DNA of 17,703 nucleotides, from NCBI GenBank assembly GCA_964471235.1, contig CAYYGL010000101.1, positions 1-17,703 of the forward strand, given 5' to 3'. This document shows, one piece after another, positions 1-7,439 of this stretch. The number at the start of each line of letters is the position of its first letter. The stretch's first letter is position 1. The translations under genes were made by a program, and so were the position numbers. The notes under the pieces are model-generated. The model worked only from the letters and a program-made list of their open reading frames with translations. It searched no databases and had not been told where the DNA came from. This DNA is from CAYYGL01 sp964471235. Its GTDB lineage: Bacteria; Calditrichota; Calditrichia; RBG-13-44-9; J075.

Positions 1-84
1 TTTCCTTCGTCACTTTGAACAGCAACTTCACCGGTTCGAAGTGAGAAATGTTAGTAAATAATAGAACCGGCGCAAGCTGAAAGC

Positions 85-1047
85 TCATTGGTAAGGGTTG
101 AGCCGGGCTTTTCCCGGGGTCCGGGAGGAATCGCTGCTCCTTTCCGAGGGAACGGGAGTTTTCCAGCGTCGGTGCATCCACAAGTATTGTTCCGGGTATT
201 TGCGAATCAGCCTCTCCAGCGCAGCCGCCATGCGGGCGGTTATCTTTTCGATATTTTCCCGGTTTACGTCCCAATCCGGTGCCGTCTCCAGCGGGATGAG
301 ATATCCTTTATATTTAAATTTACCCACCCGTACACAGGCACCCACCACCAGGGGAGATTTGCTTCGCAGGTGCAAAATGGCGGCACCCATCGGGGTGGAC
401 GCCATTTTTCCGAAAAACGGCACAAACACCCCACGCCTGCCTCCATCCTGATCGCCCAGTAATGCCAACAATTGCTTTCGCCCCAGTACTGCCAGCCCCC
501 GGCTGACCGCCCCCCGGGAATAAATAATTTCCAACCTCCAACAACGACGATGCTCTGCACTCCATGCATCCACCAGACGATTGGTCTGCCGCTGCTGAAT
601 CACCGCGCCGCCCTTCCAGTAATGAGTGGCTAAAAAGGCTATCGCCACTTCCCAATTGCCAAAATGCCCGGAAGAAATAATCACCCCCCGGTTTTGCCCC
701 GCCAGATTTTCCAGTAATTCCGGATTTTCGATCTCTACCATCTCCCCTAACCGTTCCGGCGACCAGGACGGCAACTTCATGAACTCCAGAATTAACAAAG
801 CAAAATGGTAATAGCTATCCCGGGCTATGTTTCCCCGTTCCTCATCGCTCTTTTCCGGAAAGGCAATCCGAAGGTTCGCTGATGCCACCGCCCGGCGATA
901 TCCGATGAGGTGATACACCACAAACGCAATGGTTTTAGCCAGCGGTGGCAGAACGCTCTCCGGCAGCACTCGAACAAACCATTCGATGGTACGGAGAACA
1001 GCATATTCTATCCGGTGTCGATACTGTAGTTTCATAAAATTTTCCAT
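85..1047 (-). CDS. LpxL/HtrB-like lipid A acyltransferase
   Basis: This is a lysophospholipid/lipid A acyltransferase of the LpxL/HtrB family, about 320 residues and near the family's usual 300-310. These inner-membrane enzymes add a secondary acyl chain to lipid A precursors on the cytoplasmic face. The catalytic HX4(D/E) motif is visible as HFGNWE at residues 128-133. Other family landmarks are GDQD at 198-201, followed by VFVPFFGK, and the C-terminal QYLWMHRRWKT near 287-297. The N-terminus has the amphipathic/hydrophobic segment typical of the family (about residues 16-50). The start is ambiguous. The first ATG (1047) abuts an AGGA, whereas the ATG at 1035 (MKLQYRHRIEY) has better spacing from a GGA and fits the family's N-terminus. 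The basic, Ser/Pro-rich tail after residue 297 looks unconserved. Which acyl chain it transfers (LpxL, LpxM or LpxP type) cannot be told. It is divergent from the polysaccharide block, so both could affect the cell surface, but no shared control is visible. Confidence 0.9.
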   Translation of the reverse strand: MENFMKLQYRHRIEYAVLRTIEWFVRVLPESVLPPLAKTIAFVVYHLIGYRRAVASANLRIAFPEKSDEERGNIARDSYYHFALLILEFMKLPSWSPERLGEMVEIENPELLENLAGQNRGVIISSGHFGNWEVAIAFLATHYWKGGAVIQQRQTNRLVDAWSAEHRRCWRLEIIYSRGAVSRGLAVLGRKQLLALLGDQDGGRRGVFVPFFGKMASTPMGAAILHLRSKSPLVVGACVRVGKFKYKGYLIPLETAPDWDVNRENIEKITARMAAALERLIRKYPEQYLWMHRRWKTPVPSERSSDSSRTPGKARLNPYQ

Positions 1048-1544
1048 TCCTGTTCATACCGGGCGCTAATTTAGGGGCAATGACACGGTAGCGATACTGA
1101 AAATTCAATTTCACAATGAGTTGACCGATCAGGGAGGAGACAATGCGGCATTTATGAACCGGCACACCGGGCAACATCCTCCGGCGCCCGACGTGAACCA
1201 AACCCGACACGGGTGCGAATAATATGCGCACCTGTTTAAACCACCGATGCCGCCCGTGGGGATATTATGCCGAAGTGAAAATAAATCTGTATATCTTTCC
1301 TGAGAGTCAACAACATCTCCAACAAATCTATTATCAACAACTTACATCTTTCATCCAAGCAAACATTCTTCCGGAAATCGTGTTTTTCGCCTACTGGCAA
1401 TCCCGTCCCCAAAAATTGTGGTACGGGTTTTGACAAAGGTTAGGAAACGAAAGGCTCTGTGGAACAATCAATTTAAACCTAACGCTGAAAGAGAAGTGGA
1501 AAACCGTAATGAGAAAAAGGGAAATTACTTACAAGAGAGGAAAA
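1048..1544. other. Gene-free spacer between divergent genes
   Basis: I see no convincing gene in this roughly 500-base divergent spacer. Short open frames exist on both strands but lack good ribosome binding sites and recognisable protein character. It holds a small inverted repeat, GGTGCG (1212-1217) with CGCACC (1227-1232), and a larger imperfect hairpin at 1402-1431, listed separately. It must contain the promoters for both flanking transcription units, but I could not fix a -35/-10 pair with confidence. A c-di-GMP riboswitch would make sense ahead of a polysaccharide synthase. I looked for the GEMM core and did not recognise it. Confidence 0.5.
1402..1431 (+). terminator. Leader hairpin with T-run, possible attenuator
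   Basis: CCCGTCCCCAA (1402-1412) pairs imperfectly with TTGTGGTACGGG (1416-1427) across an AAA loop, and TTTT follows directly. The outer CCCGT/ACGGG arm is perfect; the inner arm has a mismatch and a bulge. It lies about 115 bases ahead of the synthase start, so it could be an attenuator in that gene's leader or the terminator of a short upstream transcript. The T-run is short, so this is tentative. Confidence 0.3.
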
Positions 1545-4500
1545 ATGATACTTTTGCGAACGATGGCGCTTGCGGTGCTGATGATGGTTGTTCTCCCCGA
1601 GGGTACGGTCTATCCGGAAAATGCAAGCGATAGATTGCGAATCAAAGTTCGCACATCGGAGAATATTCGCTCGGTGGAAGATGCCGATCGCCTGGTCACG
1701 ATTGCCATGGAAAACCGGGTGGATGAAATTTACCTGCTTATCAAATCCGATGAAGAAGAGCCGGGGATGTCCTCCGGTTTGTTGTTTTACCCGGGGAAAA
1801 TTGCTCCGGTAGCGGTGGGATATGCCGAAAAGGACCTGATCGGGTATTTTCTGGATAAAGCGCATCAAAGAGGCATCCGGGTGATGGCGTGGGTGCCGTT
1901 ATTAAAGGACGCTGTCTTCTGGCAGAATCACCCGAATGCGCGGGCAATGGTGGTCACAAAGGATGGGCAGCGGACAGAACAACCCAACTGGCTTTCCCCG
2001 TTTTCTCCGGAAGTGTTTTCCTATCTTAACGGCTTAATCACAGAAATCGTCACCACTTATCCGTTTGACGGTCTCATTTTGGATTATATCCGCTACAACG
2101 ATGATTTTGCCAGTGTGGATGATGCCAGTTTGCAGGCATTTGAAAAACGGTATGGGAAACCGCTTCCCTGGAGATTTTTGCGCAAAGAGGGAAGGCGGCA
2201 TAGCCGGGTGTGGAAGCGCTGGGTGAATTTTCGCGCCGAAAGAATTGCCGAAATTGCCCGTCGCCTGGTGCAAACCGCCCGGAAGATTCGCCCGGATCTT
2301 CGCATTGGCGCTACTCTGCTGCCCTTCAGTGCCGGTGGATATTATAAAAACACCGTTTCCGGTCAGGATTACCAGCGGCTCTCCGGAACGGGGCTCGATT
2401 TTATCTCCCCATTGGGATATTGGGATGACTGGTTTAAATCCCCCCAATGGATGAGCCGGGTTTACAAAGATGCCCGGCAACAGGTGGGAAGCCACTGCGA
2501 AGTGATAATGGCGATGGATGGGGATATGACTTTCGGGAGCACTGCCGCAACCTGGGCAGCTCTGCCGACGGATCATCGCCCTTTGTTATTTTTCTTTGGA
2601 GAATGGACCGACGACCGGCTGGCGATGCTTCGAAGCGCCCGGCAAACTTCGTTTACCAACCTGGAACAACTGGTATGTATCCGGATTGACACCGAACCGA
2701 ATGCCGCCGGGGAATGGGATGTGCCGGATGATGATTTTTACCGTTTGCTGGACTTGTTCTCGGAATTGCATGTTCCGGCGACCTGGGTGACGGTTGGTAA
2801 ATTTGCCCGAACCCGCGGAAAAATGATTCAGCGCCTCTATGCGGCAGGGCACGAAGTTGCCTTGCATGGCTGGGAACATGAACGTTTTGAGGATTTACCG
2901 GACCGGGAGGAAAAAGCCCGCCGTATTGCCCTGGGGCTTCAGGCGATGAAGGAAATTGGCGTTCCAATCCATGGATTCGGTGCCCCTCAGAACTCCATTG
3001 ATACGGAAACCCGGCAAATTTTAATCGAAAACGGATTCGAGTACGACGGCTCCCTAGCATTAGACCCGCAGGAAGGGCAATGGCTTGCCGTCCGCCACTT
3101 TTCCAATCATCATAAAACGCTGCTCATCCTCCCATACCTGTACCCCAATGATTACGACGGCTTTACGTTGGCTCATCTCAATGTGGACGGGATGTTCCGG
3201 GAATGGAAAAAACGGTTTGATATCAATTATAAAACCGGCAGGGCGCCGTTTGTTATTGATGTGCATCAATGGCTCATCGGACAGCCCTCCAAAATAGCAG
3301 CATTGCGGAAGTTTATTCGATATGCCCGGTCAAAATCAAATGTAAAATTTGTTCGTTTGCAGGACATCGCCGAAAAATACAGGAAACAAGCCCTGATGCC
3401 GGTAGCTGCCCCTCCGGTTACCCGGAGTCATTTCGACAGCAGTGCCATCTGGCAGGGAATTCTGAAGTTCCTGGCATTTTTTCCGCTGGCGCTTGCCTTA
3501 CAGTATATCGTGTTTTCAATCATTTTCCGACTCGTCATTGAACGCCGGGCGGTATATCACCCCCGGTTTACCCCCCGTGTTTCCGTGTTGGTACCGGCGC
3601 ACAATGAGGCGGAGCATATCCGAAAAACGTTAGAGGCAATCAAAGCATCTGACTACCCCAACTTCGATCTCACTTTAATAGATGACGGCTCCCATGATGA
3701 CACGGCTGCCATTGCTGAACAGGTAGGAGGTGTGCGAGTAATTTGCTTAACCGAAAACAAAGGGAAGGCCCATGCTTTAAACCACGCCCTGCAGAAGGCA
3801 CGGGGGGACATCATCGTTTGCATTGACGCGGATACCATCATCGAGAAGCAGACCCTGCGTTACCTGGTGCAACAGTTTACGGACCGCCGTATTGCCGGAA
3901 TCACCGGTAACCCACAGATCCGAAGTCGGAAGGGCTTTCTGCGCAAACTGCAAACCATGGAGTATGCCACCATCATCAGCCTGATCAAGCGGGCGGAAAC
4001 CTTGCTGGGCGGGTTATACACCGTTTCCGGAGCGATCTGCGCTTTTCGCCGGAGCGTACTGGAGAAAATCGGTGGCTGGGACGAAAGCACCCAGACCGAG
4101 GACATCGAAATCAGTTGGCGGGTGCAGAAGCTGGGCTACCGAATCACTTATGAACCCCGGGCGGTATGCTGGATATCGGTGCCCGGGAAGTATGGGGCGC
4201 TTTTTCGGCAGCGGGTGCGCTGGTCGCGCGGCAGCGGGGAAGCATACCGCAAGCACCTGAAGATTGTCACCTCCCCCAACACCGCCACCATCCCTATCAT
4301 TTTTATGGGCATTATTTCCAGCATCTGGGCGCTGGCTGTTACCCTCATCTTCCCACTGTTGACCGCCCGGATTTTACCCGGGCTAACACACGGTTTGATG
4401 GTGCTGGCAACCGGGGTGGCATTCATCCATGTGCAAAGCGGCGTGGGGCTGTTTTTGGACAAAAAATATAATTCTCAGTTACTCCGTTATTTTACATTTA

Positions 4501-4613
4501 CCCCGTTTTTTATCATCTATTTCTGGACATTGGTGTTGCCGTCTTTTTTATACGGATTTTTCAGGGGACTGTTGGGAGAAAAAACCGGGGTATGGAAAAT
4601 TCAGCGAGAGTAA
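1545..4613 (+). CDS. Fused GH-like / CE4 deacetylase / PgaC-like GT2 synthase
   Basis: This 1022-residue membrane protein combines three enzyme domains, probably for making and trimming a PNAG-like exopolysaccharide. Residues 1-20 are a hydrophobic signal or anchor. Residues about 30-340 resemble GHL10-type or PgaB C-terminal glycoside hydrolase domains, with LDYIRY at 179-184 after FDG. Residues about 375-608 are a CE4-like polysaccharide deacetylase: IDTE at 381-384, the metal-binding HGWEH at 441-445, and VIDVH at 570-574. A membrane helix spans about 640-663. A GT2 domain follows (about 680-895) with DDGS 713-716, DAD 761-763, TED 851-853 and QRVRW 889-893; the stretch before QRVRW matches processive beta-glycosyltransferases such as PgaC and IcaA. 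Three helices end the chain (about 916-939, 946-971, 982-1005). This topology puts the hydrolase and deacetylase in the periplasm and the synthase in the cytoplasm. The 1545 start has AGAGG at good spacing; an in-frame ATG at 1509 would add 12 basic residues. The domain order is the reverse of E. coli PgaB (deacetylase first). The product is inferred; another beta-linked aminosugar polymer is possible. Confidence 0.85.
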   Translation: MILLRTMALAVLMMVVLPEGTVYPENASDRLRIKVRTSENIRSVEDADRLVTIAMENRVDEIYLLIKSDEEEPGMSSGLLFYPGKIAPVAVGYAEKDLIGYFLDKAHQRGIRVMAWVPLLKDAVFWQNHPNARAMVVTKDGQRTEQPNWLSPFSPEVFSYLNGLITEIVTTYPFDGLILDYIRYNDDFASVDDASLQAFEKRYGKPLPWRFLRKEGRRHSRVWKRWVNFRAERIAEIARRLVQTARKIRPDLRIGATLLPFSAGGYYKNTVSGQDYQRLSGTGLDFISPLGYWDDWFKSPQWMSRVYKDARQQVGSHCEVIMAMDGDMTFGSTAATWAALPTDHRPLLFFFGEWTDDRLAMLRSARQTSFTNLEQLVCIRIDTEPNAAGEWDVPDDDFYRLLDLFSELHVPATWVTVGKFARTRGKMIQRLYAAGHEVALHGWEHERFEDLPDREEKARRIALGLQAMKEIGVPIHGFGAPQNSIDTETRQILIENGFEYDGSLALDPQEGQWLAVRHFSNHHKTLLILPYLYPNDYDGFTLAHLNVDGMFREWKKRFDINYKTGRAPFVIDVHQWLIGQPSKIAALRKFIRYARSKSNVKFVRLQDIAEKYRKQALMPVAAPPVTRSHFDSSAIWQGILKFLAFFPLALALQYIVFSIIFRLVIERRAVYHPRFTPRVSVLVPAHNEAEHIRKTLEAIKASDYPNFDLTLIDDGSHDDTAAIAEQVGGVRVICLTENKGKAHALNHALQKARGDIIVCIDADTIIEKQTLRYLVQQFTDRRIAGITGNPQIRSRKGFLRKLQTMEYATIISLIKRAETLLGGLYTVSGAICAFRRSVLEKIGGWDESTQTEDIEISWRVQKLGYRITYEPRAVCWISVPGKYGALFRQRVRWSRGSGEAYRKHLKIVTSPNTATIPIIFMGIISSIWALAVTLIFPLLTARILPGLTHGLMVLATGVAFIHVQSGVGLFLDKKYNSQLLRYFTFTPFFIIYFWTLVLPSFLYGFFRGLLGEKTGVWKIQRE

Positions 4614-4640
4614 ATTGATAAACCCCAGACCTATCAATTT
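4612..4640 (+). other. AT-rich hairpin over the synthase stop codon
   Basis: AAATTGATA (4612-4620) and TATCAATTT (4632-4640) form a perfect 9-bp stem around an 11-base loop that begins at the stop codon. No T-run follows, so it is unlikely to be a full terminator. It could slow ribosomes or protect the upstream message in the 70-base gap before the next gene. Confidence 0.3.
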
Positions 4641-4683
4641 GTAAACCATTAACCGAATTTTAACATTTGGAGGAGGCTCAATC

Positions 4684-5829
4684 ATGCAGGAAAAAAAACA
4701 CATCCTATTTTCATACCTGAACTTTGTCTGTGGGTTTATTTTTACCAATGTCGGTTTTGCCCGGGTGATTTCTCCCGATAAACCGTTTAGCAGTACGGGG
4801 ATGATTTTTATCCTCCTGGGACTACTGTTAATTTTTCTTAGCGGGCGTTCCGACCGCCTGTTTGCCCTGGTGCGCTCCCGTTCCCCCAGAATCGTAACGA
4901 GCAGAAAACGGTTAACCGCAACCGGAATCTTCATATTGTTTCTTCTGGCACCCTTCTCGGCAAATTCCAGCCCGCTGAACTTCGGGTTACGGAATGTGGA
5001 AGCTGGCAGTTCCCACCTCCGAGATTCCGATCAGGAGGTGATGCGAACCAATTTTGCCTTGCTGAAATTTTATCGGCAAGATGGAGAGTTGTTCAAACTC
5101 AACATCCAGCAAACCCGGATAACTGATTTATTCGGCGATCAAAACATCTACCGTTTCATGGCCATCACCTCCCCTGTGGAATGGCTGGGGTTGACCGCAG
5201 GGTATGAACAAATGCCGGTAGGAACCGTCCGGCTTGCCGCCGGACTGGGACCGCTGCATCTTGCCATCGGCGGAGGACGGGAAGCGCTTACCACCCGCAC
5301 CAATGCTATTGCGGATCAAATTGATCTGCGTTCCGGTTATTTCGATGTGGCCTTACCCCTGCCCGGACAAGTGACGCTTTCGGCATCCATCGGGGCGGGA
5401 AAATTCGGTGATGGCAACCGGCTACGGAACCTGAACGCATCAATGGCAATTTATCATAAATTTTCCAAATTCAGTACCAATTACAGCCTGGAATATAGCC
5501 AACGGTTGCTGGATAATTTCAGTATCTATTATTGGAGCCCCAATGCCTACCGGGAACTATCATTTTCCCCGGAAATCGGATTTGAAACGGATGGTTTCTG
5601 GCTCTATCTGGATATTGCCCTAAACCGTATTCTTGAGGAACGTTACGCCGGAGATGCCGTAGGTCTCCGAAGCTGGGGAGCCAATGGTGAATTGAGCATG
5701 GGATACCGGATGGGTCCCGGTTATTTGTATCTCACCGGTCGTCTCTGGGATAGCGGCGTTCAGCGCCCCGGTTCCGGTTACCGCGGCAGAACCCTGCAAT
5801 TCAGCTATGAACTCAGTCTGGACAACTAA
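4684..5829 (+). CDS. Inner-membrane hairpin plus outer-membrane beta-barrel, likely export porin
   Basis: I cannot name this 381-residue protein, but its layout is clear. Two hydrophobic helices (about 8-28 and 38-54) are followed by a basic loop (55-76). A third hydrophobic stretch (about 78-94) ends in FSANSS and looks like an internal signal sequence. The remaining roughly 285 residues have the alternating, aromatic-rich pattern of an outer-membrane beta-barrel, with many Gly/Tyr strands such as SMGYRMGPGYLYLTGRLW. YYWSPNAY (282-289) resembles the YxSPxxY motif I recall from C-terminal barrels of polysaccharide exporters such as BcsC. Start: GGAGGAGG sits 8 bases before the ATG, and I see no usable internal start between residue 40 and the signal-like stretch, so the fusion appears genuine. 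It lies 70 bases after the synthase with no clear terminator between, suggesting an operon. My inference is a PgaD-like membrane piece joined to a PgaA-like pore that lacks TPRs. An unrelated barrel protein remains possible. Confidence 0.6.
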   Translation: MQEKKHILFSYLNFVCGFIFTNVGFARVISPDKPFSSTGMIFILLGLLLIFLSGRSDRLFALVRSRSPRIVTSRKRLTATGIFILFLLAPFSANSSPLNFGLRNVEAGSSHLRDSDQEVMRTNFALLKFYRQDGELFKLNIQQTRITDLFGDQNIYRFMAITSPVEWLGLTAGYEQMPVGTVRLAAGLGPLHLAIGGGREALTTRTNAIADQIDLRSGYFDVALPLPGQVTLSASIGAGKFGDGNRLRNLNASMAIYHKFSKFSTNYSLEYSQRLLDNFSIYYWSPNAYRELSFSPEIGFETDGFWLYLDIALNRILEERYAGDAVGLRSWGANGELSMGYRMGPGYLYLTGRLWDSGVQRPGSGYRGRTLQFSYELSLDN

Positions 5830-5864
5830 GGCTCAGGAGGTCTGACAGACTTCCTGAGCCTTTT
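5830..5864 (+). terminator. Rho-independent terminator after the polysaccharide block
   Basis: GGCTCAGGAGGTCT (5830-5843) pairs with AGACTTCCTGAGCC (5847-5860) over a GAC loop with one G-T pair, and TTTT follows. It begins at the stop codon of the barrel gene and closes the two-gene block. Confidence 0.85.
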
Positions 5865-6036
5865 AGGCACTTCTTCGGTCGCAATTCATATTTCACCATT
5901 TGTCGATTAGATTGATTTCCGATTGGCGCTTTCAGATCTGCGAAGTTTTTTTGATCACTATGAAACCCAACAAAATTTCCCAAAGTATAATGACATCAGA
6001 AAAAATAGTTCACTAAACCATAAGGAGGAGTTCGCC

Positions 6037-6882
6037 ATGAAACGGTATCTCCTGCTATCGGTTTTGCTGAGCTTGCTTCTTCTCTTGTTTGCAGTCCCAT
6101 CTCTTAATGCTCAGGCAGTTTGGACCCACCAACCCGTCGATCGCGGCATTGCCCTGGAAGCGCTAAAACCCACATTTACGGATAATGACGGGGTAAAATT
6201 ATCCACTTCAGCGTTGTTCTTTAGCGGGTATACCCGACTCGGGGAACATTTCCGGGTCATTGGGGAATTGCCCGTAGTGCATTACGGATTTGAACCCTCC
6301 CAGAACCAGCAAGGGAATGAAAATATTTCCGAGACAGCCATTGGTAATCCCTATCTCGGCATGCAATATCGAACCACGGAACAACGCTTTACGGCCGATG
6401 TGGGCGTACGCTTCCCGGTGATGTCTGAGGATAAGCCGTTTGCCGGACAAACCGGTTTTTATTCCGACCTGGAACGCCAGGATGCTTTTATCCCCGATGC
6501 CCTGGGGTTCATCGGCAACGGGCAATACCGCTACCGCTTTGAAAACGGCTTGTTTGCCGGCGTCCGCGGTGGCGGCTCTTTCCTGGTCAACACCCAGAAA
6601 GATGAGGGGGAAGATGCGTCCGATTTCTATTTAAACTATGGTCTGTTTGCCGGGTATGAAGCGGAACGCTTTAACATTACCGGTAATTTTGACGGGCGTT
6701 ATCTCACCACTCATAATGAGGGTGGCTTCGGGGAAAACAGCCTCCACCTGCTGGCATTCTCCGGCAATTATAAAGCCGGGAAACTCACACCGGGAGTAAT
6801 GGTGAAAATCCCCCTGGATAAAGACCTGAGCGATGTAGTGGATTTCGTGGTGGGACTGCAAGTAGCGGTCAATCTCCAATAA
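6037..6882 (+). CDS. Outer-membrane beta-barrel protein
   Basis: This is an exported protein of 281 residues with a textbook signal peptide: MKRYLL, a Leu-rich core, and LNAQ ending near residue 26. The mature part shows alternating beta strands rich in Gly, Tyr and Phe, such as FTADVGVRFPV and YRYRFENGLFAGVRGGG. It resembles the small transporter or phenol-degradation MetA-pathway type of barrel proteins, with an NPYLGMQYR-like stretch near residues 105-113. The substrate cannot be told. The start at 6037 is chosen because TAAGGAGGAG sits just upstream and the signal peptide begins there; an in-frame TTG at 5923 would add 38 polar residues ahead of the signal and is unlikely. Terminators lie on both sides (5830-5864 and 6909-6942), so it is probably a single-gene transcript and need not belong to the polysaccharide system. 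The protein does not end in the usual aromatic residue (it ends LQ). Confidence 0.75.
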   Translation: MKRYLLLSVLLSLLLLLFAVPSLNAQAVWTHQPVDRGIALEALKPTFTDNDGVKLSTSALFFSGYTRLGEHFRVIGELPVVHYGFEPSQNQQGNENISETAIGNPYLGMQYRTTEQRFTADVGVRFPVMSEDKPFAGQTGFYSDLERQDAFIPDALGFIGNGQYRYRFENGLFAGVRGGGSFLVNTQKDEGEDASDFYLNYGLFAGYEAERFNITGNFDGRYLTTHNEGGFGENSLHLLAFSGNYKAGKLTPGVMVKIPLDKDLSDVVDFVVGLQVAVNLQ

Positions 6883-6908
6883 TAGATTAACGATAAAACC
6901 ATACCAGA

Positions 6909-6942
6909 GTCAGGTTCCCGAAATGGGAGCCTGACCTTTTTT
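6909..6942 (+). terminator. Rho-independent terminator
   Basis: GTCAGGTTCCC (6909-6919) pairs with GGGAGCCTGAC (6925-6935) around GAAAT, with one G-T pair, and a run of six T follows one C later. It ends the barrel gene's transcript just before base composition turns AT-rich. Confidence 0.85.
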
Positions 6943-7154
6943 ATACTGTTCGGTTTATGGCGGAGATATAACCTGCATGACTTGATATGTGACACCTACA
7001 CACATATCTTTAATTTTACTAATGGGGAATTAATTAAATCAGCATCTATTAGGTTATCTTAAAAATCATCAACAGTACCTTAAACAAGAATTCATTCTTC
7101 CTTTTTTTTCTCAAGAATCTTTATTACTTCAGCTTTCAGAAATGGAATATCATC

Positions 7155-7439
7155 TTATGTTGTGAGCCAGACTTTATCAATATCTCCACCAAAATAATGA
7201 TGAATTAAAATGTCCCGCATCCCGGCAATATCTTGCCAAGAGACATGGGCATAGTGAGTTCTTAACCCCAGAGAAAGTCGCTTTGCGGCTTCACCAATAA
7301 TTTCAAGTTGACGGATAACGCCATCTTGAACAAGAGTATCTTTTAAGAAAGATTCCTTTTCATACCCTTTCAGATACCTTTCTCTTGTCTCTATTGCATC
7401 AAGAATATGTTGAAGATAAACCAAGTCATCAGGCTTCAT
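7155..7439 (-). CDS. hepT: HepT-like HEPN ribonuclease toxin, C-terminus cut by in-frame stop
   Basis: This is the HEPN-domain (DUF86/HepT) toxin of an MNT-HEPN toxin-antitoxin pair. In characterised systems such as Shewanella HepT/MntA, it is an RNase silenced by AMPylation of the Tyr in its RX4HXY motif. That motif is intact here: R75, H80 and Y82 in RDILIHHYF. The frame ends at a TAA (7155-7157) after 94 residues, shorter than the family's usual 110-140. Beyond that TAA the same frame stays open for 20 more codons (7154 down to 7095), reading DDIPFLKAEVIKILEKKKEE, with its own TGA at 7092-7094. That is just what the missing C-terminal helix of HepT looks like. So either a recent nonsense change shortened the toxin or the base is a sequencing error. 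The start overlaps the end of mntA by 11 bases, indicating translational coupling. Loss of the last helix may weaken or inactivate the toxin. Confidence 0.85.
   Translation of the reverse strand: MKPDDLVYLQHILDAIETRERYLKGYEKESFLKDTLVQDGVIRQLEIIGEAAKRLSLGLRTHYAHVSWQDIAGMRDILIHHYFGGDIDKVWLTT

Noticed and set aside
1130..1240. GC-rich folded stretch considered as a c-di-GMP riboswitch
   Set aside because: The conserved GEMM core sequences were not recognisable, and only a small GGTGCG/CGCACC stem was clear.
1419..1435. TTGACA at 1430-1435 and a sigma-54-like TGGTACGGGTTTTGA at 1419-1433
   Set aside because: TTGACA has no acceptable -10 at 16-18 bases. The sigma-54-like match lacks the essential GC of the -12 element and overlaps the hairpin.
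1224..1436. Short open frames on both strands in the divergent spacer
   Set aside because: There is no good ribosome binding site for either and no recognisable protein features. The plus-strand one ends inside the leader hairpin.
5923..6036. In-frame TTG start adding 38 residues to the barrel protein
   Set aside because: The added residues are polar and precede a perfect signal peptide whose own ATG has an AGGAGG-type site.
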